Source of the DNA: Acetivibrio sp964564015
GTDB taxonomy: Bacteria; Bacillota; Clostridia; Acetivibrionales; Acetivibrionaceae
Length of the DNA: 64,000 nucleotides
Direction: 5' to 3'
NCBI GenBank assembly: GCA_964564015.1
Contig: CAZLZR010000007.1
Coordinates: 1-64,000, forward strand
The translations under genes and the position numbers were made by a program. The stretch's first letter is position 1. Each line of letters starts with the position of its first letter. The notes below the pieces were generated by a model. That model ran no database searches, had not been told where the DNA came from, and worked only from the letters and a program-made list of their open reading frames with translations. Below, in pieces: positions 18,301-27,213 of this stretch.

Positions 18301-18675
18301 GACAGAGTAAAAAAATCAGTACAGAAGTGGTATGGTGAGTATTGTGTACCAAACAACGCATTTGTGTGTAAAAAAGGAACTGATGTTGCTAATAAATTAG
18401 GTAACAAGGCCTTTACCGGGAAAGAGGACTTCTGGCTGAAAAATGGGTATATAATTGTTAACTTTGAAATTGAAACAATAAAAAACAAAGATGCTGCAAA
18501 TCCTCAATTAACTTACTGGGGTAGTCCGCATTCCAGTATGTGGCAAATAGAAGGCTTTGATAATAAGAAAAAGGATGGAAGCGGAGCAACCTTTACACTA
18601 ATAGATGGTGACATAATTTTTTACTACACTGACAAGAAGTCTTCGGATGATTATTCGTCAGGTGGAACCAACTAA
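15310..18675 (+). CDS. Large secreted protein, family not recognised
   Basis: A 1121-aa protein with a signal peptide (about 1-28, MKKGVLIFTAFIIVIF then a polar ADG cleavage region). The mature chain is rich in Thr, Asp and Lys with alternating strands, suggesting several beta-sandwich modules. No cell-wall anchor, LPXTG, SLH or dockerin is seen. A Pro-rich linker (KPSPPEPDW, about residue 532) splits it into two halves. It follows the stalk genes closely and ends before a strong terminator (18734). An extracellular structural or adhesive role associated with the flanking secretion systems is a guess only. Confidence 0.6.
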   Translation: MKKGVLIFTAFIIVIFSVFLSDIVAYADGMGNEELEYGEDYFADLKNGEILVVRLDNSIRTSSYDRIATSGIRYTTLGYGLKKIRDEVIVTNGGVVDVNVPIVKHENSRTIKHEDNPNIQEGYMISEQIIYSTSLYEQVGNVDIDWVNKLYSEDSTLYLDGIMTVKEYERVLGSITYLDGKNVTSGEIYSTAKGIMGARGWADPDALNTHYNKRVDLFPLTTDIGLIYANLSATANPSLVPRGSSTSVEVALNSSKSRAMLKELGKDMEEADITSRRYWIEYDGKKEERVDNGETISILLDNVTSDTTLRCTVRVYSKALADLNSDYVVPQAEATVVINLGQKGGSTAKGNLNADQRGKEKFNVLQGIPTDETLYANIITEEYLTDFSSRTVTGTIKYPITIKKTYNLKWQVDEGETVYKYDEDGNIIDWEWVSDWQDRSATETKTETYYVTRDYSYNVIDSMAVFAIDKAVVTNKCLPSGSVTILPNGYTAPTVDVFHSDDLEDHIKEPIYETEIVLETETLSGGTRGKPSPPEPDWEDIAESAIGSIQVKNDRLVIDGFIVLEDDWRYTLTSKGNEPPKAGMISKDVLYKNNIKIAEKTLNGEYQSSGTVYYKRIASVNNTETERTGKIDVNPVIVHAPVVCDPTIESDVQHNQEIKPDDTRAAMILGRTSKFTFPTIGKYIKKTGYVDADYRKYTKDRIIKFPFDVYVEVKVGEKVEEKFLKAGAEYHMPAAVDTLNLTVPTWVDEGNYDVQCRTIAINSPGNDSLKQNLSNISYENYIATKSIPVRVIGRIYGLKITDINDYPDWAEVFRTDKNSTEHSGNYYWVGDLDENGEERGNSDKFTFPVLNGSHTTKKNLGVLKTGYKFRFELNTIGNYFNDTDLIRIKPRFYYVKKDGSGRVEVDLWYQEKIDGVATLAKVGSKVDSKNLKSIVLGDPYRNVSEEELKDTISILGDTSKTEFANQKAKIGSYGDIILSKPVRTFVGDTSNIPDVDEDRVKKSVQKWYGEYCVPNNAFVCKKGTDVANKLGNKAFTGKEDFWLKNGYIIVNFEIETIKNKDAANPQLTYWGSPHSSMWQIEGFDNKKKDGSGATFTLIDGDIIFYYTDKKSSDDYSSGGTN

Positions 18676-18733
18676 TCGGTTAAGTGTGTCAGGGGATTGG
18701 CCGATACTAAAATAGAATAAATAATATATAAAT

Positions 18734-18760
18734 GGGGGGATTTATCCCCCCTAATTTTAT
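18734..18760 (+). terminator. Rho-independent terminator
   Basis: GGGGGGA (18734-18740) pairs with TCCCCCC (18745-18751) over a 4-base loop and is followed by an AT-rich tail (TAATTTTATTA). It closes the unit ending with the 1121-aa secreted protein. Confidence 0.85.
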
Positions 18761-18859
18761 TATGGTTTAATTTTATTATGGTTGCCGGGAAAAGGTACTT
18801 TGATTTTGATATTTTAGGTTATACCCAATTTATAGGTTTTACTCAATTTAAAAAATCGA

Positions 18860-18910
18860 TTGATATGATCTTGCGTATAAGGTATAATTTAGATTGGTTA
18901 TATCTAAATT
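18860..18910 (+). promoter_or_regulatory. Promoter of the T7SS operon with overlapping palindrome
   Basis: TTGATA (18860-18865) and TATAAT (18883-18888) are 17 bases apart. AATTTAGAT (18886-18894) and ATCTAAATT (18902-18910) form a 9-bp inverted repeat overlapping the -10 and start region, a good place for a repressor. The repeat is only partly kept in the sister promoter at 14090. Confidence 0.65.
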
Positions 18911-18961
18911 ATGCAATAAGGTAAATGTTAATTGTTTACAAACCGAAAACCGCTAAATTCT

Positions 18962-18991
18962 GCATTTTAATCCATTTGACATAAAGTTGTT
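18962..18991 (+). promoter_or_regulatory. Partial LytTR-type repeat
   Basis: GCATTTTAA (18962-18970) and AAAGTTGTT (18983-18991) keep the 9-12-9 spacing. The second element matches the consensus at 8 of 9 positions, the first is weaker. No well-placed -35/-10 pair follows, so this copy is less certain. Confidence 0.3.
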
Positions 18992-19107
18992 TTGCTGAAG
19001 ATATAATCTTTTGTTACGCCTGCAAGAAGTTTACCGATAAATGTTTGTCAGGCGGAACAAATTAAGTGATAAATATTAATAATAGACTTTAAGAAGGGTT
19101 GATCAAA

Positions 19108-20493
19108 TTGGTTGTAGTTATTTCTGGTCCTGAATTTTGGGGTAATATTGATGAAGCACTGGTAAAATTGAATAAAGAGGTGGGATATAAGAAAATTGAC
19201 CGGGACATAGATATAATGGGCGAAGTTGAAAGACTCAACAGTATGTCTATAGATTTTCTGGTATTGGATATCTCATGTCTGGATGATTACAGGCGTGTAC
19301 CTCAGGCAATCAGAAAGCTTATGATAAGCAAGGAAAACCTCAGGGTAATTATTATTGCTCCACAGAGGTTCTCGGGCAACGAGGTCATAAGCAACCTTAT
19401 ATCAATGGGTATATACGATATAATCGGGCAGAGGGATAATGAAGAGAAGAATATAACGCCTGCCTTGATAGAGCATTTTGAAAATCCATCAACCTATGCG
19501 AAAGCAATAAAATGGGATGATGGTTTTGCACGAAGGAAAGAGCAGGAAAAGGAATTTGTTGAAACCGGCAGTGGAAGATTTGGAAAGAATAGCGGTGGCA
19601 ACTCTCAGGCCAAAATGGTTGAGAAAGATAAGATAGTTGGCACTGTCGTAATTGCAGTTGTGGGCACTATGAGCAGGATTGGGACTACCCATACGGCAAT
19701 ATCCATAGCCAAATACCTTATGGATAACAGACATGGTGTGGCGGTAGTTGAACTTCATAACAGTCTTGCCTTTGATTGTATAAAAAATTCTTATGATAAT
19801 GTTGTGGAGAAAAATGGGATGTTCTCTCTTGGAGGAATGGACTTTTATCCTTTTGATCCAACGAGGGCTGTGTCTGATCTGGTACTTGAGGACTACAGCT
19901 ACATAATTTTGGATATGGGTGTGTATGGAAAGTGCAATATTGCAGAGTTCAGACGTGCCCAGGAGAGAGTTATCGTTAGTGGAGTTAAGGATTGGGAGCT
20001 GAATGAGCTTGAAGAACTTATTGAGTCGGAAGATAAGAATTTTAAAAACAGATATTATTTTACATTCTCCAATGATGCTATGTTTGAGCTGGTAAAGTCC
20101 AGTATGAATTCACTTCCGTGTTTTCAGGCACCATACAATCCACAGCCCTTTGATGATAGCGAAGAGTGTGCAAAAGTTTTTAGCAGTATGCTAAGGAATG
20201 TAATGCCTCAAATAAATAGTGATGATGAAAATGAGGGCTTTCTGAAATCTGTGTTAAAAAAAAAAGAGATAAAACTATATCATAAACCTATACTTGTTGA
20301 CAAAATAATGTTAAGAAACGCGCAGACAAACAAAAATCCTGTTATTAGCTCTGACATAAAGAAATATATAGGAGTTGTGAAGTTTATTATTTCTTTAGTT
20401 ATAGTTGCCATTGCATTGACGTTTCTATATTACTTGTTTTCAAAGACAACTGTATTCTCACAGATAAAAGACTTTTTAAAGGGAGTATACTAG
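19108..20493 (+). CDS. TadZ-like receiver/P-loop protein with C-terminal TM in the T7SS locus
   Basis: A 461-aa protein. Residues 1-115 look like a receiver-type fold (FLVLDISCL, VIIIAPQRF). Residues about 175-330 are a MinD/TadZ-like domain whose Walker A position reads GTMSRIGTTHTAIS, with GTT in place of GKT. A membrane segment lies at about 425-447. TTG 19108 is preferred because AAGAAGGG ends 9 bases upstream; the TTG at 19099 abuts that site. It precedes the EssC-type gene by 68 bases. A membrane-tethered TadZ-like protein is not a standard T7SS component, so it may replace one of the missing EssA/EssB/EsaA proteins; that is inference. Confidence 0.6.
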   Translation: MVVVISGPEFWGNIDEALVKLNKEVGYKKIDRDIDIMGEVERLNSMSIDFLVLDISCLDDYRRVPQAIRKLMISKENLRVIIIAPQRFSGNEVISNLISMGIYDIIGQRDNEEKNITPALIEHFENPSTYAKAIKWDDGFARRKEQEKEFVETGSGRFGKNSGGNSQAKMVEKDKIVGTVVIAVVGTMSRIGTTHTAISIAKYLMDNRHGVAVVELHNSLAFDCIKNSYDNVVEKNGMFSLGGMDFYPFDPTRAVSDLVLEDYSYIILDMGVYGKCNIAEFRRAQERVIVSGVKDWELNELEELIESEDKNFKNRYYFTFSNDAMFELVKSSMNSLPCFQAPYNPQPFDDSEECAKVFSSMLRNVMPQINSDDENEGFLKSVLKKKEIKLYHKPILVDKIMLRNAQTNKNPVISSDIKKYIGVVKFIISLVIVAIALTFLYYLFSKTTVFSQIKDFLKGVY

Positions 20494-20561
20494 GTATGTT
20501 TTCTATTACATAAATCTTTGCTAATAAGAAGCAATTAACATGAATTGAGGGGGTAAAACAA

Positions 20562-23500
20562 TTGGCTAATATGACTCTATATGTATTGAGTGGAGAAACT
20601 TTCAGGGAGTATAGTCTACCGGATTATGTCGAAGGAATAGTAAATGTTGATATAAGTCCGGGTACTGCCGAAAATGCATTCTTATATTTCATGCCTATCT
20701 ATGCCAATAATGGCAATTGGTCCTTGCATGAGATGGAGGAAATGACGATAACAGTAAATGGGAAGAACATATATGACAGACAATTATCTCCGGGAGATGC
20801 AATTAAGGTGGTATCTGCCGATGGTAAAGCAGAGGCTGCAATTTATGTCGATGAAGCAGAGAAATTGAAAGTCTCCTTCGACAAATATTCAACAATAGGA
20901 CTAAGTCAAATTGGAATTGGATATTCAGACAATAATACGATTGTATACAATGGCTTAAACGTATCAGAAACCCATGCCACAATTGACTTTATTTCGGGAA
21001 AGGCTGAGATTAAAGCAAAAGGTAGCAATGATCTTGTATTTGTTAATGGAAAGAAAACTCAGTCAAAAATTTTGGCATACGGCGACATAATCTGTATAAT
21101 GAGCCTCAAGATTGTTTATTTAGGTGAAATTTTAGCTGTTAACAGCCCAAGAGGGCTTGAACGATGCGCACTTCCAAAGTATACATTGGTTAACGATGTA
21201 CGGGTAAGTTCTGCTAACAGAGAAAAGGGGAATTTACACAATCAGGTTTATTTTCAACGTTCTCCAAGAATTATAAAAAAATTGGATGAGGGTCGTATTG
21301 AGATTGACTCTCCACCGGCACCTAATACGGCCAAGGAACAACCTTTACTGTTGTCCATGGGTCCTTCCCTTGCCATGGGTATGGGCATGCTGGTAAGTAC
21401 CATGTTTACTATAAATTCCTACAGTAATAATCCGGTCATGGTGATACCTGGGATTGTAACAACAGGTTGTATGCTTGTAGGTTCAATTTTATGGCCTATA
21501 TTGTCGAGGTCGTATCAGAAGAGATCGAAGGTGAAGGAAGAGAAAAAGAGGGTAAAAAGATACAGACAGTATATGCAGAAGGTATATTCTAAGTTGGAGG
21601 AAAGAATTGAACGCAATAGCAAAATTCTGTCAGGTACATATCCTGAGCCAACAGTGCTGATAAATAGGGCTGTAAATAAGGACAGAAGATTGTGGGAACG
21701 TATTCCTACCAATAAGGATTTCCTTGACGTCAGGCTTGGGATTGGGACAAGGCCTTCCCTTGTAAATGTGGAAATTCCAAAGGAACATTTTACCATGGAA
21801 GACGATCCGTTAATGGATGAATTGAACGATATAAATAAAGACTTCATTATGGTGCCTAATGTTCCTATTACAATATCTCTATTAAATAACAACATGCTTG
21901 GTGTGATAGGGGAAAGAAAAACAATCACCGACATAACCATGTCAATGATTGTACAAATTGCAGCTTTGCACAGTTATGATGAAGTGAAAATTGTATGCGT
22001 ATATAACAGGAAGGAAGCCGACAAGTGGGATTGGGCCAAGAGAATTCCCCATGTCTGGGGTCCTGAAAAAGCAATACGTTTTATAGCATCCTCCCGTGAT
22101 GAGGCAAGAGATGTATTCCATTTTCTTAATGAAGTATTGGGAGATAGAGAAGAAAAAAATAAGGAAAATTCACTGGATGCCAGAATGGAGCTGCCCCATT
22201 TCATTGTCTTTATAGCAGATCCGGAACTTGCTGAGAACGAACCTGTAATGCGTTATCTCACAAGCTCTTCGGTGTCTCTCGGAGTGACAACGGTATTTGC
22301 CTATGAAAAGCTGAGCATGCTTCCAAAAGAATGTAATTCCTTTGTACAATGTTCTGAAAATGAGTGCACTTTATATCATAGAGATAACCCTGAAGATGGA
22401 ATGGTAGAATTCAAAACCGATCCGATAAATGTGAACGATTTGGATTCCTTCTCTTATTCCCTTGCAGGTATGAAGGTGAAAGAACTGGCCTCGGCAATGT
22501 CATTGCCATCTATGCTTACCTTCCTTGAGATGTTTAAGGTTGGAAGGATTGAGCACCTTGAAATTAAGAGAAGATGGAGGGAAAATCTTTCTTACAGGTC
22601 ACTTGAGGCACCCTTGGGAATAAAAGCAGGTGACACGCAGTTTTTCCTTAATATACACGAAAAATATCATGGCCCTCATGGACTTATAGCAGGTATGACA
22701 GGTTCCGGTAAAAGTGAATTTATTCAATCCTTAATACTTTCAATGGCTATAAATTATCATCCCTATGATGTGTCCTTCATATTGATTGACTATAAGGGAG
22801 GAGGTATGGCAAACTGCTTTATAGGTTTGCCTCATGTGGCCGGAACAATAACCAACCTTGGAGGTAGCCAGATACGTAGATCCCTGGTTTCCCTTCAAAG
22901 TGAACTAAAGCGCAGGCAGAGAATTTTTGCGGAATATGGAGTTAACCATATTGACAAATATCAGCAGATGTACAAGGAACATAAGGCAAAAGAACCGTTG
23001 CCTCACCTTGTCATAGTATCTGACGAGTTTGCGGAACTAAAATCCCAGCAGCCTGAATTTATGGATGAGTTGGTTAGTACTGCAAGAATAGGGAGAAGTC
23101 TTGGAGTTCATTTGATTCTTGCTACTCAGAAGCCATCGGGTGTTGTTGATGATCAGATATGGAGTAATACAAGGTTCAGAATCTGTCTTAAGGTATTGGA
23201 CAAGGCAGATAGTAATGAAATGCTCAAAAGACAGGAAGCAGCATATATTACTCAGGCAGGAAGGTGTTATGTACAGGTAGGAAACGATGAAATTTTTGAA
23301 TTGGTTCAGTCGGGTTGGAGCGGAGCACCTTATATACCTACTGACAAGATTGAAAATGACGGAGACAAACAGGTTATGTTGATTGATAACTCCGGAAGGG
23401 CCCTAAAAACAGTTTCCACCAAAACAGAGACTGTGAAGAGCTCAAGTACACAACTTTCCGCAATTGTAGATTATATCTCGGATATATCTTTAAAAGATGA

Positions 23501-25184
23501 CATTAGCCCACTGAAGCTTTGGTTGGAGCCTTTAGGTGATGCTATATTCTATGATGATATAGTAAAAGAAAACGGAGGTTGGGATGGTGAAGGTTGGAAA
23601 CCTGTTGACCATTGGATGAGACCTACCATAGGAATTTATGATGATCCGAAAAATCAGTTGCAAAGTCCTCTCAGGGCAAACATGGGCGAAGATGGACACC
23701 TATTGCTGTATGGTGCCCCGGGTACAGGAAAGACTACCTTTGTGCAAACACTTATTTATTCACTCATAAAATCCTACTCACCTGATATGGTAAACCTGTA
23801 TTTATTGGATTTTGGCGGAAGAACAATGGGATATTACAGCAGTCTGCCTCACATCGGAGGAGTTATTTTCTCGGATGATGGGGATAAACTTGATAAACTG
23901 TTTAGAATGTTCACAAAGGAATTGGAAAGCAGAAAGAGAAAGTTTGCCGAATATGGTGTGGGTACTTTGCAATCCTATATGCAGATATCAGGAAATGTAG
24001 AGCCGGCATTAGTTATGATAGTTGATAATTACTCAGCCTTTACCGAGCTGTATCCGGATTCTGAAAACACAATTGCGACACTCTCCCGTGAAGGCGGAAA
24101 TTATGGTTTATATATGGTATTTACCACTTCAAATACAAGTTCTGTTAAATATAGAATTAGTCAGAACTTCAAACTTATGTATACTCTTCAGTTGAATGAT
24201 AAGTATGAGTATGCATCTGTTGTTGGGCAGACTAACGGACTTGAACCGGAAATTGTAAAAGGAAGAGGTCTTGCAAAGGTTGATACTCCACTGGAATATC
24301 AGACTGCTCTTGCTGCACAGTCCGCTAATGAAGCTGAGAGGGTTACCCAACTAAGGGAATTATTCGGAAAGATGAGTGAAAAATGGTCAGGTCGTAAGGC
24401 AAAACCAATCCCCTTTGTGCCTGATGAGCTTACATTGGACTATATTCTTGATAATGAGGATGGTAAGATTCTCCTCCAACAGGAATTGATTCCGGTAGGA
24501 TATGATATTGAGGAGGCTGAAATTCTGACCATTGATATTGGAAAGAACTTCTCATATTCCATTCTTGGGTATGACCAGACAGGGAAAACCAATATGTTAA
24601 AAACTTTGTTAAGAGTAATAAAGTCAAACTTTGACTGGAAAGTTTATGTGGTTGACAACGGAGAAGGTGGACTAAGAAGATATTCTTCAAAGTATAATGC
24701 AGATGATTATATATGTGATACCGCGTCTTTCGATGGCTTCATTACTCCTCTTGTAATGGAAATGCAGGCAAGACACAAAGACCTGAAAGCATTCAGACAA
24801 AATGAGAATGCTCAGAGCGAATATGAATATATGCGAAAATATCAAAGGATAGTAGTACTTATAGATGATTTTGATGGTTTCTTCAAAATGATTTCCGATG
24901 ATGCCTTAAGCTATGTTGAAAACTTATTAAGTGGCGGTAGCGGTCTTGAAGTTTATTTTATATTTACTGCCAATCCGGACAAGTTAAAATCCTATACCAG
25001 TCAGCCATTATATACTTCTGTGTTTACCGGAAAAAGTGGAATTTTACTGGGTGGAAATATTGATGGGCAGAATATATTCAATTTAAGTATGAATTATCAG
25101 CAAAGAAATTGCCAGTATGATGCGGGTACGGGATACCTTATTGACAGAAGTGAATACAAGGTAATCAAGACGCCTTTTGCCTAG
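20562..25184 (+). CDS. essC: EssC-type T7SS FtsK/SpoIIIE motor ATPase
   Basis: A 1540-aa protein with the full EssC layout. It has an N-terminal FHA-like pair (about 1-195, including GYSDNNTIVYNGLNVSETHA), two membrane segments (about 260-315) and three FtsK-type ATPase domains. Walker A sites are GMTGSGKSEF (about 711), GAPGTGKTTF (about 1050) and GYDQTGKTNM (about 1336). Walker B-like strands are VSDEFAEL (about 820), VMIVDNYSAF (D-N rather than D-E, about 1150) and VVLIDDFDGF (about 1433). EssC is the hexameric motor that recognises WXG100 substrates and drives export. TTG 20562 has GAGGGGGT 8 bases upstream; ATG 20571 is the alternative. This is the strongest evidence for a T7SS here. Confidence 0.93.
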   Translation: MANMTLYVLSGETFREYSLPDYVEGIVNVDISPGTAENAFLYFMPIYANNGNWSLHEMEEMTITVNGKNIYDRQLSPGDAIKVVSADGKAEAAIYVDEAEKLKVSFDKYSTIGLSQIGIGYSDNNTIVYNGLNVSETHATIDFISGKAEIKAKGSNDLVFVNGKKTQSKILAYGDIICIMSLKIVYLGEILAVNSPRGLERCALPKYTLVNDVRVSSANREKGNLHNQVYFQRSPRIIKKLDEGRIEIDSPPAPNTAKEQPLLLSMGPSLAMGMGMLVSTMFTINSYSNNPVMVIPGIVTTGCMLVGSILWPILSRSYQKRSKVKEEKKRVKRYRQYMQKVYSKLEERIERNSKILSGTYPEPTVLINRAVNKDRRLWERIPTNKDFLDVRLGIGTRPSLVNVEIPKEHFTMEDDPLMDELNDINKDFIMVPNVPITISLLNNNMLGVIGERKTITDITMSMIVQIAALHSYDEVKIVCVYNRKEADKWDWAKRIPHVWGPEKAIRFIASSRDEARDVFHFLNEVLGDREEKNKENSLDARMELPHFIVFIADPELAENEPVMRYLTSSSVSLGVTTVFAYEKLSMLPKECNSFVQCSENECTLYHRDNPEDGMVEFKTDPINVNDLDSFSYSLAGMKVKELASAMSLPSMLTFLEMFKVGRIEHLEIKRRWRENLSYRSLEAPLGIKAGDTQFFLNIHEKYHGPHGLIAGMTGSGKSEFIQSLILSMAINYHPYDVSFILIDYKGGGMANCFIGLPHVAGTITNLGGSQIRRSLVSLQSELKRRQRIFAEYGVNHIDKYQQMYKEHKAKEPLPHLVIVSDEFAELKSQQPEFMDELVSTARIGRSLGVHLILATQKPSGVVDDQIWSNTRFRICLKVLDKADSNEMLKRQEAAYITQAGRCYVQVGNDEIFELVQSGWSGAPYIPTDKIENDGDKQVMLIDNSGRALKTVSTKTETVKSSSTQLSAIVDYISDISLKDDISPLKLWLEPLGDAIFYDDIVKENGGWDGEGWKPVDHWMRPTIGIYDDPKNQLQSPLRANMGEDGHLLLYGAPGTGKTTFVQTLIYSLIKSYSPDMVNLYLLDFGGRTMGYYSSLPHIGGVIFSDDGDKLDKLFRMFTKELESRKRKFAEYGVGTLQSYMQISGNVEPALVMIVDNYSAFTELYPDSENTIATLSREGGNYGLYMVFTTSNTSSVKYRISQNFKLMYTLQLNDKYEYASVVGQTNGLEPEIVKGRGLAKVDTPLEYQTALAAQSANEAERVTQLRELFGKMSEKWSGRKAKPIPFVPDELTLDYILDNEDGKILLQQELIPVGYDIEEAEILTIDIGKNFSYSILGYDQTGKTNMLKTLLRVIKSNFDWKVYVVDNGEGGLRRYSSKYNADDYICDTASFDGFITPLVMEMQARHKDLKAFRQNENAQSEYEYMRKYQRIVVLIDDFDGFFKMISDDALSYVENLLSGGSGLEVYFIFTANPDKLKSYTSQPLYTSVFTGKSGILLGGNIDGQNIFNLSMNYQQRNCQYDAGTGYLIDRSEYKVIKTPFA

Positions 25185-25201
25185 TAAAATTAGCATTACA
25201 A

Positions 25202-25231
25202 AAGATGAAGTAGATAAATACACTTCATCTT
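25202..25231 (+). terminator. Weak terminator or processing hairpin after essC
   Basis: AAGATGAAGT (25202-25211) pairs perfectly with ACTTCATCTT (25222-25231) across a 10-base loop. The tail is TAATTGCT, a poor T-run, so read-through into the regulator gene is likely. Confidence 0.45.
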
Positions 25232-25288
25232 AATTGCTATTGACTACTTTAGCGCATTATTTCCTATTGGAGTGGAGGTGAGGGGTGC

Positions 25289-26026
25289 TTGTTAAAAGTT
25301 GTTTTATGCGATGATGACAAGATTTATATGCAACTTTTAGAGAAGTTGATAAAAGATATAGCTACCAGAAGCAATTATAATATAGAGATTGCCGTAATGA
25401 CTTCTTCACCCCTGGACGTTTTAGAGTATTCGGACAAAGAGAATGGAATATCGATTTATATACTTGAGACAGAATACCGATTGTATGAGAATGATGGTAT
25501 TGAGTTGGCGAAAACTGTCAGAGGAAAAGATCGTGATTCGTATATAGTTTTTTGTACTGCTCATTCTGAATATATTTATAAGGTTATGACAGGTTTGATA
25601 AAGCCCTCGGGTTTTTTGATCAAACAGGGAGATAACATAAAAATTGAAGAACTCGAAAATGTAATGGGGGATATTTACAGGGACTATCTGAATTTTTTTG
25701 CCGGAAGCGAAGCGGTATTAAATATTAATATTGGCACAGAGATATACAGAATTGAATACAATCAGATAATTTATCTGGAATCTTTCCAAAAAAAAATATA
25801 TGTGCATACCGGCAACCAGAGAATAGGGTATTATGACAGCTTATCATCTTTGGAAGAAAAGCTCGGAGCAAACTTCATAAGATGTCACAAGAGTTATATT
25901 ATAAATGAGGACAAGGTGTCAAGAGTATCCTTTACCGATATGAAGATCATAATGAGCAATGGGGCGCAGATAGATATTTCAAGATCGTTTAAAGCTAGTA
26001 TAAAAGATAGGCTTAAGTGTTTATAG
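25289..26026 (+). CDS. LytTR-family response regulator with Glu at the phosphoacceptor position
   Basis: A 245-aa protein with a receiver domain (1-125) and a LytTR DNA-binding domain (about 140-240, IEYNQIIYLESFQKKIYVHT and FIRCHKSYIINEDKV). The acidic pocket (CDDD, residues 7-10), the Thr (FCTAHSEY) and the KPSGFLIK lysine region are present. The usual phosphoaccepting Asp of the LDI motif is replaced: the sequence is YILETEY with Glu at residue 60. Glu often mimics phosphorylation, so the protein may be constitutively active. No histidine kinase gene is adjacent. TTG start, with a GGAGGTGAGGGG site just upstream. It probably acts on the LytTR-type repeats in this window (inference). Confidence 0.85.
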   Translation: MLKVVLCDDDKIYMQLLEKLIKDIATRSNYNIEIAVMTSSPLDVLEYSDKENGISIYILETEYRLYENDGIELAKTVRGKDRDSYIVFCTAHSEYIYKVMTGLIKPSGFLIKQGDNIKIEELENVMGDIYRDYLNFFAGSEAVLNINIGTEIYRIEYNQIIYLESFQKKIYVHTGNQRIGYYDSLSSLEEKLGANFIRCHKSYIINEDKVSRVSFTDMKIIMSNGAQIDISRSFKASIKDRLKCL

Positions 26027-26056
26027 AAGTTATTGATATAAAGAGGAGTGATAGTG

Positions 26057-26911
26057 ATGAGTCCTAAAGGAGAAGCGGGTTTTGTTTTAACACAGAAGGA
26101 GTTGTTGTTCCTTGCGGCATTGACAGGGGCAGATGAGATGTATGGAGTTGAGGATGTTTTCTCTCAAATAGATGATGAGCAGGTTATCAAGGAATGGGAT
26201 ATAGCAAGGGAGCAATTGGAAAATAAAAAATACCTTGAGGTGGAGTTTGATAACACTATAACCATGGATAATGAACTGTATTCCTTGATGGTTGCCTGCT
26301 GCAATCCCAAGGTTTTTATGAGAGTCTTAATGATTGAGGACGAGAGTTTTATGCATATACGAAATATATACATTAATGAAAACATCGCTGTTGAACTCGA
26401 CCAGGACAGACTAAGCAAGAATAAGTGGATAATGACACCACTGGTTAGCATAGAAAAAGTGGCAGAAAATCTTAAAGAATGCTTTTTTACCGAAACAAAC
26501 TATGAGGGTGGGGATATCGGCTTTGAAGTTCCTTTGCCGGATTTTGAAAAATTAAATGATCTTGTGGTAAAGGGAGATAGAAGCGAAGGAATTGAAGTGC
26601 TTAAAAAGAATGGTTGCAGTGATGAGGCAGCAGGGGACTTGTTTGATGCTATAAAAGACAAGGACTTTTGTGTTTCATTGTTAATAATGCTTCTGGACTA
26701 TGACAATATGAGTGATGTCAACAGCTATACTTGCTATGGAGGTTCGAAATATTTATGGATGTTGGATGCTTCAGCAATAGTAAAAGAGGACGAAAAAGAG
26801 ATGGTTATGAAGTTTAACACCCTTGGTAAAGAGGCTATGCTTGTTGAGATTGAGAAGATGGTTTTTGCCCTAAGGAATTTATATAGTTCTGCTAGTGAAG
26901 GAGATGTGTAA
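26057..26911 (+). CDS. T7SS-locus protein, possible EspG-like substrate chaperone
   Basis: A 284-aa soluble protein without signal or membrane segments. ATG 26057 is chosen because AAGAGGAG lies 8 bases upstream. The start (FVLTQKELLFLAALTG), the early helix pair with EQLENKKYLEVEFDNTITMD, and the later strands (FMRVLMIEDESFMHIRNIYIN) followed by a Leu-rich helical C-terminus recall the order of EspG proteins, which chaperone PE/PPE substrates in mycobacterial ESX systems. I have no alignment to support this. Its placement between the regulator and the YukD gene makes a T7SS role likely. Its stop lies one base before the next start codon. Confidence 0.45.
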   Translation: MSPKGEAGFVLTQKELLFLAALTGADEMYGVEDVFSQIDDEQVIKEWDIAREQLENKKYLEVEFDNTITMDNELYSLMVACCNPKVFMRVLMIEDESFMHIRNIYINENIAVELDQDRLSKNKWIMTPLVSIEKVAENLKECFFTETNYEGGDIGFEVPLPDFEKLNDLVVKGDRSEGIEVLKKNGCSDEAAGDLFDAIKDKDFCVSLLIMLLDYDNMSDVNSYTCYGGSKYLWMLDASAIVKEDEKEMVMKFNTLGKEAMLVEIEKMVFALRNLYSSASEGDV

Positions 26912-26912
26912 A

Positions 26913-27161
26913 ATGGAAAAAGTATTTGTTGAGGTTATGGTTCCGGCCACAGGTAGGAAATATGAATTTATCATACCTGAAGTTATGAAGGTTGGAGTGG
27001 CAGCAGAGCTTATTGCACAAGCTGTACAGGAGACGGAAGGGATAAGATCCCAAAAGGATAATGTTGTTTTGTGTACTTTTGAAGACGAAAAAGTTCTGCC
27101 AAACAGTAGCACAATCAGTAATACAGGTATAACAGACGGAACTAAACTGATTCTTGTATGA
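26913..27161 (+). CDS. yukD: YukD/EsaB ubiquitin-like T7SS protein
   Basis: An 82-aa protein with the ubiquitin-like beta-grasp pattern of YukD/EsaB: VFVEVMVPATGRKYEFIIP strands, a central helix (VAAELIAQAVQE), a second strand pair and the ending TGITDGTKLILV. EsaB is a small cytoplasmic regulator or component of T7SSb. ATG 26913 has GAAGGAG 9 bases upstream; the in-frame GTG at 26895 lies within that region and is rejected. Gene order next to the WXG100 genes fits T7SS loci. Confidence 0.8.
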   Translation: MEKVFVEVMVPATGRKYEFIIPEVMKVGVAAELIAQAVQETEGIRSQKDNVVLCTFEDEKVLPNSSTISNTGITDGTKLILV

Positions 27162-27213
27162 TGAAATGGGTGGTGTGATAAAATACATAAAAGTAAGAAA
27201 AATACAATTAATT

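Noticed and set aside
18982..19007. TTGACA (18976) and TATAAT (19002) as a promoter
   Set aside because: The spacer is 20 bases, too long for an ordinary sigma-A promoter, and the better-placed promoter is at 18860.
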